Source: Larix kaempferi
Lineage: Eukaryota > Streptophyta > Pinopsida > Pinales > Pinaceae
Assembly: GCA_027924585.1 (NCBI GenBank)
Contig: BSBM01000123.1
Span: 17,624,001-17,688,000, forward strand
Direction: 5' to 3'
DNA length: 64,000 nt
How positions within the stretch are numbered: the stretch's first letter is position 1; every line of letters starts with the position of its first letter. The notes under the pieces are model-generated. The model did no database searches. It worked only from the letters and a program-made list of their open reading frames with translations, and was not told the origin of the DNA. Positions 1-11,625 of this stretch are shown here, in pieces. Both the position numbers and the translations under genes were made by a program.

Positions 1-187
1 AAAATTACTCGTATCTTTTGTATTTATGTGAAAATCTTCCAACCTCATTTTTCCATCATCTAACCACCTTAGTCATATTTGAATATAGTTATTCATATTT
101 TTGTACATCCACTTAGAAATATGTAAAATTTGGAAGCACAAAAACCTTCAAAGCACAACACATCGTTTGTATTGTGACATGCATGGG

Positions 188-265
188 AGATAAGATTAGC
201 TAACAATGCTAGTGAATAACCTTACTAGATAAGATTAGCTAACAATGCTAGTGAATAACCTTACT
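188..265. repeat. 39-bp tandem duplication
   Basis: Two adjacent copies of a 39-bp unit starting AGATAAGATTAGC are identical across the unit. This looks like a simple replication-slippage duplication with no coding content. Confidence 0.85.
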
Positions 266-598
266 TAAGAAACAAAGTCTAATGATGAGCATTCTATGGA
301 TGAGCATCTTGTATTGAGCCAATAAATTTATTGTAGTTGCCATAAAATAATAATGATATCTAAAACTAAAATCACTAACAAGGGTGGAATGGAAGTCTCT
401 TAAAATTTGTAGCTTGCATAAAGTATGAAGACATTAAAATTCATGAGATTAAGAGTAGTATGCTTACTATCAACTATCTCTAATATACAAGAAGACCAAG
501 GAGGTGTTCTTCCCTATAAAGAATGCTTTAGTGCGCTTACGCACTCATAGTATGGTACATACCATACATTGTGTTAAATCTGAGCTTATATAAAGTGA

Positions 599-739
599 AC
601 TTCCTTCATGTAGTCCATCATAGCAAAATAGTGAATTAACAGTTGACTTCCTTCATGTAGTCCATCATAGCAAAATGGTGAATTAATAGTTGGCCTCCTT
701 CATGTAGCCCATCATAGAAAAATGGTTAATCAATAGTGT
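599..739. repeat. 47-bp tandem repeat, three copies
   Basis: Three head-to-tail copies of a 47-bp unit with the core CTTCATGTAG(T/C)CCATCATAG. The first two are nearly identical and the third has several substitutions. No gene is associated with it. Confidence 0.85.
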
Positions 740-2235
740 TTTGAGCATTACAAGAACCTTACTCAAGATGAACATGTCAGTCCTTCCATGCCAAATATAC
801 CTATTACCTTTTCATGTGCTCTATGTTCTTTTCATGGAGATATTAATACATGTTGCTTTGCCTTCACGACAAATTGCACCTTAGAGGAGTTCAAATTAGA
901 GAGTACATCTTAAGATTAACTTCTACATGCTCATTTGGTTATGGAAGCTCTACTCTTTGTTTGCTTTATCTAACCATTGTTGGTGCACTTCTCTTGACAA
1001 TTATAAATTATCTACTATGTGCTAGATTATAAAAAGGTGGGCAAATATCCAAAACCACCCAAAAAATTAAAGTTAAATGTCATTTTTGAAAAGTTAAAAC
1101 CGAACCTCCTTCTCTCAAACACTTATGTGCCTAATCGACTTGTTTGTTGTGTAGTGATGTTTCCAAACATAAGATTGTTGTTTTTGCAATATATACTAGA
1201 AAATGATGTGGACATACATGTCAATGCATAATACATGTTTCCCTCTAACAAATGCATTGAGTGAAAAACACTATCATGAACAAACATTGAAACTCAATAA
1301 CAACAAAATAAGAAAAATTACCTTGATATGAATGTCTTACTAAATTAAATTAACTAGCATCAATAACATAACTCCCATTTTGCAATAATCAAAATTCAAT
1401 CCATGGAATCATTAGAAATGTTTGACAAGCATGTTGGAAACATTATTATAGTGGTTAGGATAAAAGAACTCTAGAAGTATTAGCAAATTAATACCCTAGT
1501 AGTTCCAACTAATGAAACTATTTTAGCTCTATACATGTCATAAATCTTCTTCTTGTGCATAGTTGACCTCAAACATCCTAAAGGAGAGTAAAATAAAATT
1601 ATGGATGTCCATGAATCTTCTATTGTGGTGATTCGTAAACTACTATGGATATTCCACTGGAATAGTTTCCTCTACCTTCTCCCTAGAGTGTTGTTTTTCC
1701 TTTCTTGGAACTTGTCGTCTCAAACCAACCTAGCAAGGTTCATACTATCCTCATATGGTTGTTTTGAATTTCTTCTGAAAAATTGTATCTTTTGCTAACT
1801 ATGGATGAGCCTTTGGCACTAAGTCCTCTACATAAGGTAAGACCTTCACAGGTTCTTGGTCCAACATGTCAAATGGTTTTTGGTTTTACACATTCACTAC
1901 TAAGTAAATGTGCATATATGGGAGTAGACTAAGTCTGTATGAATTGCATCTTACCTTCTCCAACCCGTCAAATGGACCATACCACAATGACTTAATCTTC
2001 TTACAAGGACCTTGTAGTCTTTCCTTATTCAAGTGAAACCAAACTCTATCTCTCACCTTAAATGTTTTTTCAAAGTTGTGTTGGTCATGTCTAGCCTTGT
2101 ACTTTTCCTATGAATTATTCAATGTCTCATGTACCTGTAAATGGATTTTCTTGATCTTATTAATGAAATTTTCGAGTTTTAATGCTTCACCCATGGCATG
2201 TTCACTCACCCCCTCTTGCTATCCATAAACAACAT

Positions 2236-2727
2236 CTAGACATGAAGGTGGAAGATATCCAAAACAAGTTTCAAAAGGGGACTTACCAATGGAAGTATAG
2301 ACCATGTTATATAAGAGTCCTGGATGTAAATCAAATTTTCATCCCAAGTATTTGGATGCTTTTTATTGTAACCCCTCAAAAGTAGCACCAAAGTCTTGTT
2401 GACTACTTTTGTTTGCCCATATGTTTGTTGATGGAATGTTGTAGATCTCTTCAGCTTAGTGTCCATCTTCTCCCAACGTGTAGTCCAAAAGGCACTAAGA
2501 AATCTAGTATCCCCGTCTGAGATGATGCTTCTTGGTATCCCAAAGTGCACCCAAACCTGCTCAAAGAACATGTTTGCTACTGCTTGTCCTTTTATGGTCT
2601 TTTTACAATGCATATGAATGAAGATCTTGTTGAATATATCAACTTTTACAAATATATAGTCATGTCCCTTCCTAGTGGATGGAAGACCACCCACAAAATC
2701 CATGTATATGCTCTCCCATGGCATCAC
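2236..2727 (-). pseudogene. Gypsy integrase core, decayed
   Basis: A 163-residue open segment. Residues 3-20 (PWESIYMDFVGGLP) hold the first catalytic Asp region. Near residue 65 IISDGDTRF corresponds to the second Asp (family form is ISDRDxxF), and FHQQTYGQTKVVN near residue 97 corresponds to the FHPQTDGQTERVN segment carrying the catalytic Glu. Here that Glu is replaced by Lys, so the D-D-E triad is broken. The zinc-binding part lies in another frame just upstream at 2927-2724 (HTSKFAGHFG). Confidence 0.85.
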
Positions 2728-3287
2728 AAGAATAGGTAAGGGATGGTATAGACCTTGCTTCCTATTATTGAGCTTTCTTGTAGATCAAAGTATGTATCCT
2801 CTAATAAACGAGTTACATCTTCTTGCATTCTATGCCAATAATCATACATTTGTAAGTTGGAAATTGTCTTCCCAATACCAAAATGCCCTGCAAATTTGGA
2901 GGTGTGCACCTCTCTAATGAGTTGCAATCTCTCACCATTAGGAACACAAAGTTTGTCCAGCTTGTAGAGTAACTCATCCTAGAGATGATAATCAACCTTG
3001 CTATCACCTTCTTCTACATGGAATTGGCCTTGTAGTTGCTAAAATACCTCCTTGAAATCCTCATTTTCTATTTATTCATCCTTGAATTCATCATGTGTGA
3101 AAGGATCCATAAATAAGAGTACCCAAATATATTAGCTTGTTGTAGGTGGCCTTGAGAGCATGTCTTCCATCATGTTTGTATGACCCTTCTTATGTTTTAT
3201 GATCAGATAGAATTACTGCAAAAATCCCATACACTTGTAGTGTTGAGTTTGTTGTAGCTTACTTTGGGCATGCAAATACTGTAGTGG

Positions 3288-4460
3288 TTGGTGATCAGCT
3301 TGATTGATGGTATCCTTTCCCATCAGATAGTGCTTTCATTTCTTAATAGCTTGAACCAAAGCATAGATTTCCTTGTCATATGTAGGGTAGTTCAAGACTT
3401 TGCCATGGAACAATTCAAAATGATAGCATGTTGGCCTCCCTCATTGCATCAAAACTTCTCCCATAGCATATTCACTTGCATTTGTCTCCAATTCAAAAGG
3501 CTTCTGCAAGTTAGGAAATGTGATAACTATTGTATGTATGATCTTTCTCTTGAGCTCTTCGAATGTTTTCTATTGATTCTTTCCCCACGAGAAACCCTTT
3601 CTGCTTCCTATTACGACATGTAGAGGTGCAACCATAGTAAAAAAGGAAGCTATAAATTTCCGAAGGTGTTGTACCCCCCCCTAAAAATATCCTAACTTTA
3701 GTGACATTTGCAAGAGTTTACCGCTTGGTGATGGCCTTCAAATTTGTAGGATCAATCTTAAGTTCTCATGCACCAATCACATACCCCAAATACACCAAAG
3801 ACTATTGAGAAAAAACACATTTCTTAAGCTTTTCTAACAATTGATGTTTGTTCAGGTTCTCTAACACCTTCTTGAGATGTGATATATGCTCTTCCCAAGT
3901 AGCTCTATGAACCAATATATCATATAAATACACTATTATAAATGAATATATAAAAGGATGCAATACATCATTCATCAAATGCATAAATGTAGCTGGTTCA
4001 TTACAAAAAACAAAAGAACTATTACTAACCATTCATATAGATGTTGCATAGTCTTGAAGGAAGTCTTCCACGTTTCTTCTTCCTTCACTCATACATAGTA
4101 GTATCCCAATTTGAGATCCAACTTGGTGAAGTAGCTGGCATGTTGCAATTGGTCTAGCAAATTATTGATCCTAGGAAGGTGGTATCAATTCTCGAGGGTG
4201 ATCCTATTCAAATATTTTTAGTAAATACACATCCTCTAAGTCCCATCATTTCTTGGGTACTATAGCAATAGGTGACCCATAAGGTGAGTTGCTTGGTAGG
4301 ATTAGTCAATGCTCCAGCAGTTGCTACATTTGCTTCTTCACTTTTTATGCTTCTAGAGTAGACTATTTATACAATCCAACGTTTGGAAATGGAGAATATG
4401 GAAATAGTTGTATCTTGTGCTCCACTTCCCTCTTAGGAGGTATCCCTCTAGGATCCTAGA
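3288..4460 (-). pseudogene. Gypsy reverse transcriptase and RNase H, decayed
   Basis: The RT start near 4460-4380 reads PRGIPPKREVEHKIQL. The segment 4032-3802 covers the central RT, with FCNEPATFMHLMND and the active-site motif as YLYDILV instead of the usual YxDD: the first Asp is replaced by Tyr, so the polymerase is dead. RNase H remnants follow at about 3640-3200, broken by stops. The motif order fits a plant chromovirus-like gypsy element. Confidence 0.8.
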
Positions 4461-5450
4461 AAAATTCTCTGCAATATTGATACGTTTTTTGATGTTGCAA
4501 GTGCAAGAGATTTATTTGTGCCTCTATTTTTCGGTGTTTCGATAGTAATTTCCATCTCTGGTTGTGTAGACAATTTGAGCTTTTTATGTGTCCTCTACAC
4601 AATTTGTCTCTTTTGTTTTCAATTTAGCAATAAAGTACTCTTTGGAATTCATATACAATCCTACACCCAACTCCTGCAACAGGAAGTTCCCTCCAGTGAC
4701 TGGAATAGTGGAACTTGTAGTGGTCACTTCTACGTCCATGTCATGGGGACCATTGTCTTGTGCTTCCTCTTGCATTATTTGTGCTTCTTCAAATTTATTT
4801 TGAGATTCCTCTTGCTCTTTTAGCTCATCTTCACCTTTCTTATTTTGATCCTCCTCTATCTATCTTTGCTCCTCATCTTTTCATTGTAATTATGCCTATT
4901 TTTCCTAAGTTTTCCTTGTGTTCCTTCCTTATGCAGACTTCTTCCTTGAATATTTTTTGTACTTCTTCCTGTTGAGTTTCTTCCTCAAATTTTATTTTTT
5001 CTTCTTCCTTGATGATCTTCTAGGTACTTTTATATACTTATGTATGGGCCTCCTTCAATTCTGGTTGCATCTTTTCTTATACTGCTTCTAGTGCTTGCTT
5101 TCCCTTTTGTCCTCTTTCCATGCTAATAATGTCGGTAGTTGAGCATTTTACTTTCTTCATCCTCTTAGCCAAATATTCAAGGGTCTAGGGCCACTTCTAT
5201 ATTTAATCCTCAGTAAATAAATCATCAGTGTATGGCCACATAAATTTTACTGATGCACAATGATTTGATACTTTATTTTTGCTGCCATTTCTCCTAAAAA
5301 TTTCTTTATCGGAGTGGAAAAGGTTTAAGTCTTTTGTTAGTTCCTCGGCTTCCTTGACTTTGGTCATTATGTAGGCCCCTATGACTATAGTAAAAGGTGG
5401 CCATGATTCTTTCTTGGCCTTGTGATAACAGTAATTAGTGCAGGGTTGTG
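4461..5450 (-). pseudogene. Probable gag-protease region of the decayed gypsy element
   Basis: This stretch lies directly upstream of the RT on the minus strand, where gag and protease should be. The longest open piece (4775-4584, 63 residues) is Glu- and Thr-rich. I cannot identify a zinc knuckle or a protease motif. About 4490-4790 is repeated, diverged, at 6950-7275, so it belongs to a repeat family. The assignment rests on position and on that second copy. Confidence 0.45.
4490..4790 (-). repeat. Diverged dispersed repeat, copy 1
   Basis: About 300 bp matches 6950-7275 in the same orientation, with shared blocks such as GGAAGTTCCCTC and CTTGTGCTTCCTCTTG. By eye the copies differ at roughly one base in five. 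The repeat contains the probable gag-protease spacer of a gypsy element. Confidence 0.75.
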
Positions 5451-5949
5451 TCTACACATATTAAACTATTTTGCTAATAGATGGTGAGTCTCTACGTCAG
5501 AGATGAACATATTATCACAAGTTCTAAAGATCTAGATTCATTCATTAAAACTCATTAAGATCTAAAATCATTTAGGAATTAAAACCATGCATGATAGGCA
5601 TAAAAAAACTCTTAAATGGCGGAAACTTAAATCAATTCATGCTAAAACAATGAAGAAGATACATGATTACCAGGAATCCTGGTGTGAGTGCCTCCTCCCT
5701 TGCCATAAATTCTCCTTCCTTCATCCTTGCTTTTGAAGACTTGGAGCTCTTCTCCTTCCTTCAGAATCTCCCCAGCATGCCTTTTCTCTTGCTTGGTGTG
5801 TCTTTACCATGCCCCAAAGCCTTTCTTATATAGCATTGGGAAATGTGCCTTAGGTTTTTCTTTTGAGTGTGGGATAATCCATTTTAGATTATTTTAACTT
5901 GAAAACCCACTTTTCATAGTTTTTAGGCTTTTTGCACCATTTAGAATGA
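5451..5949. other. No gene seen
   Basis: About 500 bp between the gypsy remnant and the unnamed decayed gene. It includes a CT-rich stretch around 5690-5790 that might be LTR-derived. I see no primer site, tract or coding motif to support that. Confidence 0.4.
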
Positions 5950-5951
5950 TT

Positions 5952-6929
5952 TTAAGCACAATGAATGCATTTTAATGCATTTCTCAGAGAGGATTCATCT
6001 CTACATGAACTTGTGTCATGTCTTCCTGCTGCAGGTGCATGGTAAAAATGCGCTTCTTCTGTCACCTGACTAAGGGTGTTAATTTTATTGTTAACACCTT
6101 GGCCATGGAAAACCCGATCCCATTCACAAATGTCTAACTTCCTATTCCCCCCAGGATCATATGATCCTTGACATACTTCGATAGTATGTAAGGAGGTTGC
6201 AATCCTCTGTAAATGCACAAATAGGTTCCTCCTTCTATCCGGAACCAATCCCCAAGCTTTGTAACTTCTTCAATTTCTTGGTTGGTCATGCATTTAGTTG
6301 TCTTCTTGTGTATAATCGTGTATAATGGCATGACGAACACTTCACAAATTTTCTTGTAACAACTGAGGTATTTCTGTGTCCACAAGGCCTAACAAAAGCA
6401 TGTACATGTGGTTATGCAGGATTCCACCTCCATCCCATGCTGGGAAATTGTTTAAGGCACAGGATGCATCTAGTAAGTATGAGGACATGTGGAACTCAGA
6501 TTGTTGTGTGGCTTAACCTGCTTACGATTTTATGACTACATCTTCTATATTGGATGAAAGGATTGCAACCCAGTTGAACCTATGAGCAATGTGACATGAT
6601 AAAACAGGGGCACCCATCCTATCTTGAAATGAGAGGAATCTGGTTCATCATACAATATGCACAAAAGGGATGCAACTATCTAGTAAGGTTTATTCAAGCA
6701 TTGATTTTTATAGATGACATCCTCCCTAGTGAAAAAAAATGTTAGCCTGATCCCATGATTTTTGTCTTGTAGATCCTTCGCTAAGATTTCCAAAGTTCCT
6801 TTTTTCTGCTAGCAATGCATCATATTCATGCTTCAACACCACCCTTTCTCTTCTGGCTTCCAAAATTTGATCTTCTAGGAGACAGATCTTCTTTCGGGAT
6901 TTGTCTAAATTTTTACTCAATTGTTGCAT
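5952..6929 (-). pseudogene. Decayed gene of an unnamed family, copy 1
   Basis: I do not recognise this family. Read on the minus strand it starts with a coiled-coil-like open piece (6929-6726, 67 residues, rich in Lys, Glu and Leu). Broken frames follow with NWVAILSSNIEDVV near 6570 and ICEVFVMPLYTII near 6340. Then come GDWFRIEGGTYLCIY near 6250 and PPYILSKYVKDHMIL near 6180. The same motif order occurs on the plus strand at 20,700-22,030, so two copies of one coding family decayed separately. Tight association with retroelements suggests a transposon-borne gene, but this is inference. Confidence 0.5.
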
Positions 6930-6949
6930 GTTGAATTCGCTAGAGTAGT

Positions 6950-7275
6950 GCCTATGTTTTTCGATGCTACAAGTGTAGAAGCTTTATATGTGCCTATAAT
7001 TACTAGCATCTCGAGAATAATTTCTATCCTTGGTTGTGTGGACAATTTGACATTTTTATGTGTCCTTTGCACAATTTGTATATTTTGCTTGTCGAAGATG
7101 AAAGAATTTAATTTGGAAGCATAGTCCTATTTGGAAGTTGTATACAATCTTATACCCAACTCCTTCAACAGGAAGTTCCCTCTAGTGGGTGGAACAATGG
7201 AATTTGTGGCAACCACTTCTAGGTCCATGTCTTGGGGGCCATTGTCTTGTGCTTCCTCTTGTAGTATTTTCTCTT
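6950..7275 (-). repeat. Diverged dispersed repeat, copy 2
   Basis: Second copy of the repeat at 4490-4790, in the same orientation. It ends just before the LTR of the copia element that starts near 7327, so that element may have inserted beside or into it. Confidence 0.75.
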
Positions 7276-7326
7276 CATCTTTCTTTTGAGCTTCCGCATG
7301 TTCTTTTATCTCTTCTTCGGCTTTCT

Positions 7327-7826
7327 TCTTTTTTTTATATTTTAAGATAGAAGTATAATTTTAATCTTATTTGCAGCAAAAACAAAGTAGGATCACTGAA
7401 CGAATAACCATGCATAGAACACAATAACACAATAATTTTATCCTGAAAACCACGAGGGAGAAAACCAAACAACCCTTTGATTAATTAGATATTTCAGTTC
7501 AAGATACAAGTACAATCAGATATAAGAGTGATATGATACAAGAGAGATCACATATAAGAATATCCCCAAAGAAACAAACCCCGAAAATTGTCTTTTCCTT
7601 GCTCGAGCGAACTCTCCTTTGCTTGAGCGAATTTGCTTGATGTGAAAATGAATGAGGCTTCACTTTATTTATACTTGACTTGAGGCTGACCTTTTCTTCT
7701 ATTGGGTCCAACTTGCCTATTTTGCATGGGACAACTTGTCTTCTAGAATAATAAATTACAATTTATTATTATTCTCTTTTGGGAGGACTTGTGTGAGGAT
7801 ACCTCACACAGCTACTATCAACAACA
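7327..7826 (-). repeat. 3' LTR of copia element I
   Basis: On the minus strand the LTR begins TGTTGTTGATAGTAGC at 7826, directly after a polypurine tract (AAGAGGGAG, 7827-7835). Element B has the same tract and the same LTR opening bases. The outer boundary is uncertain, placed near 7327 where the preceding repeat ends. No second LTR of this family lies in the window, because the element is cut off at about 11,625. Confidence 0.6.
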
Positions 7827-7837
7827 CTCCCTCTTAT
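7827..7837 (-). promoter_or_regulatory. Polypurine tract of copia element I
   Basis: On the minus strand the tract reads GATAAGAGGGAG immediately before the LTR start. This is the expected primer for plus-strand DNA synthesis, and it matches the tracts of element B (47,454-47,462) and element G (27,463-27,477). Confidence 0.65.
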
Positions 7838-7937
7838 CTAGGGAGGTTTCATCATGCTAGAACACATATGGATATCATATGAGCATCACGACTTGTCTTG
7901 AACATCTCATCATCATAAGAAAGGTCTTCCGAAATAA

Positions 7938-8395
7938 CTCAACCCATTGAGAGGTGTAAACAACTCAACTCAGTCCATCAAGGAGTCAACAACTCAACCC
8001 AGTCCATCGGGGGGAGTCAACATGTAACAACTCAACTCATTCCATTGATGATTCAATAACTCAACCCAGTCCATTGGGGATTCAACATGCAACAATATGT
8101 AACAACTCAACTCATTCCATCGACAAGTCAACAACTCAAACCAGTCCATCCGGGAGTTAACATGTAAACAATATGTAACAAATCAACGTAGTCCATCGAG
8201 GAGTCAACAACTCAACCTAGTCCATCAGGGAGTTAGCATGCAACAACATGTAACAACTAAACTAATTCCATCGAGGAGTCAACAAATCAACCTAGTCCAT
8301 TGGGGAGTCAACATGCAACATCATGTAACAACTCAAATCAGTCCATCGAGGACCCAATAAATCAAACCAGTCCAATGTGGAGTCAACATGTAGCA
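7938..8395. repeat. Minisatellite in the 3' region of copia I
   Basis: A run of imperfect units built on CAACTCAACCCAGTCCATCG and GGAGTCAACATG, with basic spacing of about 35-40 bp often paired into units of about 75 bp. It lies between RNase H and the 3' LTR, where element B also carries long tandem arrays. The units diverge and grade into each other. Confidence 0.85.
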
Positions 8396-9216
8396 ACCAA
8401 CTCCCTCTCTCTTCCTTTAAAAGGAAGAGTCACACCATTCTCCCGGTCTCAGGGAGAATGTCTCACTGATACTGCAACATCAATCCTCCCTCTCAATGAG
8501 GGAGACATTATCCACTACTGCAAGCCGATTACGTAAGTACACAAACTTCACCCAGGGAAGAGGCTTGGTGAGAATGTTGGTATTATAATCATCAGTAGAG
8601 ATATACTGAAGCCAAACTTCTCCTTTCTGTACAATGTCTCTAATGTAATGGTACTGAATCTCAATATGCTTCCACTTTTCATGAAATACTGGATTCACTG
8701 ACAGCTTTACACAGCTCTGGTTATCATAGTGAATCAAAGTTGACTCTAGCATCTGACCAAACAATCCGACAAGGGGTTTCTAAAGCCACACTGCTCCCTT
8801 TGTTGCAACAAACACAACCATATACTCAACCTCTATTGTACTCATTGCCACTGAGTTCTACTTCCTGCTACACCAAGAAATCACGATAGATCCCAAACTA
8901 AAGCAACACTCGGAGGTGCTCTTCCTGTCTCCAATACTCCCTTCCTAGTCAAAATCAGAATAGCCTTGCACTCTTCTGTCACTACTAGAAGCATATCTAG
9001 GGCGATATCCCATTGTGCCATGCTAGTATCTCAACACATGTTTTGCAGCAACCTAATGTACCTATCTCGACTCACTCATGAATTGGCTGAGAGAACCCAC
9101 TGCAAAACAAATATATGGTCTAGTGTTAACCAGATACATCAATGATCCAATCAACTATCTATACATGGTAGGATCTATCAAATTTGAATAAGAAGCCGAT
9201 TCTCTTACCTTCTTCA
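8396..9216 (-). pseudogene. Copia I RNase H, 3' part
   Basis: The open piece at 8764-8480 is the end of a Ty1/copia RNase H: YDNQSCVKLSVNPVF, HIEIQYHYIRDIV, then NILTKPLP. Upstream, to 9216, frames are broken but YLVNTRPYICFAVGSLSQF and HVLRY are readable. Here Gln follows the YIRDIV motif, where element B has a TAG stop. Solo LTR J separates this piece from the RT portion at 10,596. Confidence 0.85.
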
Positions 9217-10595
9217 TGTTATTTTTTTTATCTTAATGCGGAATTATAGTAGTACTTGAAATCAAATGAATAATCAATGAGCATAAGCATTCACACGAGA
9301 CATGGTATTTACCCCGGGGAAACCCTCTAGTACTTGAGGGAGAAAACCCCAACAAAATATTCCTTAGAATATTGATAGATAGTAGAGAATGCATTTACAA
9401 TGAGCAGATTACATCAAGCATCCATGGTGCATTATCACAGAGAAATACCAAGCACCCCTGGTGCAATCACAGAGCAAGAGAGAAGATGGAAGAATAGAAC
9501 TCAAAATAATATCCTGCACAAAGAAAGTGCATTTCCTTCAAGAGAGAAGAGAATTCGCTCTCACATTGAATTCATCAATCCTGCATAACATATATATATA
9601 TCATTCTTCTCATGCTTCGGATTCTATTTTTATCTTCTGACTTCAGGGTGAACTCGCCCTTCATCTAGATTCGGGATCACTTAGTTAGGAGGCTAACTCA
9701 AGTATCATCATGCAAGTGTCATAACTTAAGTGTTGTAACTCAAGTGTCACAACTCAAGTGTCGTAACTCAAGTGTTGTCTTTTAGTTCAACTTAAGTGTC
9801 GTCTTTTAGTTTAACTCAAGTGTTGACATGCAAAACACTTTAGTTAACTAGATCTTCTTTATTAACACTTAGTTAACTCTTTTAACTGAACTCCTTCTTG
9901 ATAACATCACTGAAGTGAACAATTCAAATTCTCCTTTAATTAACTAAAGTCTTTCTCGTTAACATCACTGAAGTTTAACAATTTGAGTTCTCTCTTATTT
10001 AACTGAAGTCTTTATCATTACTAAGAAAATCGAGTTCTCTCTTATCTTATCACATCTTATCTTTATCTTTTGTCTTATCTGCATGGTTCACATGTTCTAA
10101 CATTAATTTATCTACCATATCAAATATACTAAGGAGATTTTTCCAATGATGTGATCATCTTGTTCTACTATCGTTCCAAGTGGTCATATGCTAAAGTAAT
10201 TCAATCTAGAGGTGGCCAGTCTTTAGAGGAGACTTAATAACTCAACCATGGTTTGTAGTACATCACACACCATTCAGGATTTGACATGCAAAGCATTACC
10301 TCAACACATGAGGCACCACCTCAACACATGAGGATCTGTCTTAATACACAAGACCTTAGCCTTGACAAGCAAGACTATACAACATCATCACTTTGACATA
10401 CAAAGCACTTACCTCAACACATGAGGCTTAACCTTTACACATAAGGCTTATTCATTCTTGAGTCCAACTCAAGAATCTACTCCAAGTTTCATGAGTCCAA
10501 CTCAGGCTCCCTAAGGCACTACATATACACACGAGGCTTAATCCCGGTGCAGAAGATTGACTTGGAGAATGACTCATGATGTTGTAACTTTAACA
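9217..10595. repeat. Solo LTR J inserted in copia I
   Basis: The insertion is 1379 bp, starts TGTTATTTTT and ends CTTTAACA. It is flanked by CTTCA (9212-9216) and CTTGA (10,596-10,600), a target duplication with one mismatch. It interrupts copia I pol, which resumes directly on both sides. The inside has no coding motifs but holds short repeats of CTCAAGTGT and CAACACATGAGG. TG...CA ends, length and lack of coding fit a solo LTR left by recombination. Orientation is unknown. Confidence 0.7.
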
Positions 10596-11625
10596 CTTGA
10601 GATTTAGATCCATCGGTGTGGCCATGGAATTACAGTCCATCATCCCAAATCTACTAAGGATATCAATAGTGTACTTCCCCTAGCTCAGGAAGATCTCACT
10701 TGTCTCTACCACACTTCTAGTCCCAAGAAGCCATGCATAAAAATGAGGTCCTTCATCTCGAACTCAGAGGCTAGTTTCCTCTTACCCTACTCAATGAGTT
10801 TCTCAGCTCCGGTGAGAAACAAGTCATCAACATAAAGCACTAGGATCAAAGGCTCACCATCCACAACCTTTCCTTGTATTAAAGTTTGGGATATGCATCA
10901 CTCTTGGTGAATCCCAAGCTCACTAGGTATCCATCAATCCTTGCATACAATGCACATGGTGCCTGCTTGAGTCCATATAAGGAATTCTTCATTCTGCACA
11001 CATGGGACTCCTTCCCATGGATCACAAACCCCTCTGTTTGCTCAATGTAGACGTCTTCCTCGATCACACCATTGAGGAAGGCAGTCTTTACATCCATCTG
11101 ATGCAACTTCCATCCCATAGATGAAGCAAGAGCAATAATCATTCTGGTGGAAGTGTAGCGAGCAACCGGAGCAAATGTCTCATCATAATCAATTCCCTCT
11201 TTCTGAGAGAATCCTCTAGCCACAAATATAGCTTTGTGCTTTTCAACACTTCCATCTTCTCCATGTTTGATTTTGTAAATCCACTTGGAAGTCACGAATG
11301 AATTCCCCTTAGGTCTTGGAACAATTTCCCACACATCATTCTTCATGATGGATTGATATTATTCCATCATGGCATCCTTCCATACCTGCTGGATGGAAGC
11401 CTCCTCATAGATGGAGGGCTCGGAGTCAATGGTGTGGCTCATCAAATCTACATATCTTGAGAATATCTGAGGTCTCTTGCTCTCCATGAAATTACCATGG
11501 GGAGAAGCATGCTTGTCTACCTCCTTCAGATTCTAATGCGCCCAAATAGGCCCTTTTGGGCCTACAACAACATATTTGGAAATGTCAACTGGCTCTACTG
11601 GATCAATGGGATTAACGGGCTCAAC
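10596..11625 (-). pseudogene. Copia I reverse transcriptase, decayed
   Basis: The longest open piece (11,346-10,879, 155 residues) is the start of copia RT: KNDVWEIVPRPKG, ARGFSQKEGIDYDETFAP, MDVKTAFLNGVIEEDVY and YGLKQAP. The YVDDLF active-site motif follows in another frame near 10,840. The spacer before RT reads on to about 11,625, where plus-strand gypsy sequence begins. Gag, protease and integrase are missing, so the element lost its 5' half there. Confidence 0.88.

Larger units (their letters stand above)
1..1590. other. AT-rich region without a recognisable gene
   Basis: I see no coding sequence that resembles a known family here. The open frames are short and lack recognisable motifs. 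The stretch holds two small tandem repeats, listed separately, and borders the 3' end of a decayed gypsy element. It could be the remains of that element's LTR, but no LTR partner lies in the window. Confidence 0.5.
1590..4460 (-). mobile_element. Decayed Ty3/gypsy pol region
   Basis: On the minus strand the order is RT start (about 4460), RT (4032-3802), RNase H (about 3640-3200), integrase zinc region (2927-2724), integrase core (2727-2236) and the integrase C-terminal region down to about 1590. This is the normal Ty3/gypsy RT-RH-INT order. Stops and frameshifts are scattered throughout, and neither LTR is recognisable. The C-terminal region shows an HLNKERLQGP-type segment near 2010-2030, typical of plant gypsy integrases. 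The element is old and cannot move. Confidence 0.85.

Noticed and set aside
2545-2917. Plus-strand frames opposite the gypsy integrase
   Set aside because: They are shadows of the minus-strand integrase, whose motifs are clear.
7938-8395. Repeat-spacer pattern resembling a CRISPR array
   Set aside because: The repeats are imperfect, grade into the spacers, vary in spacing and sit in the 3' part of a plant copia element. No cas genes are present.
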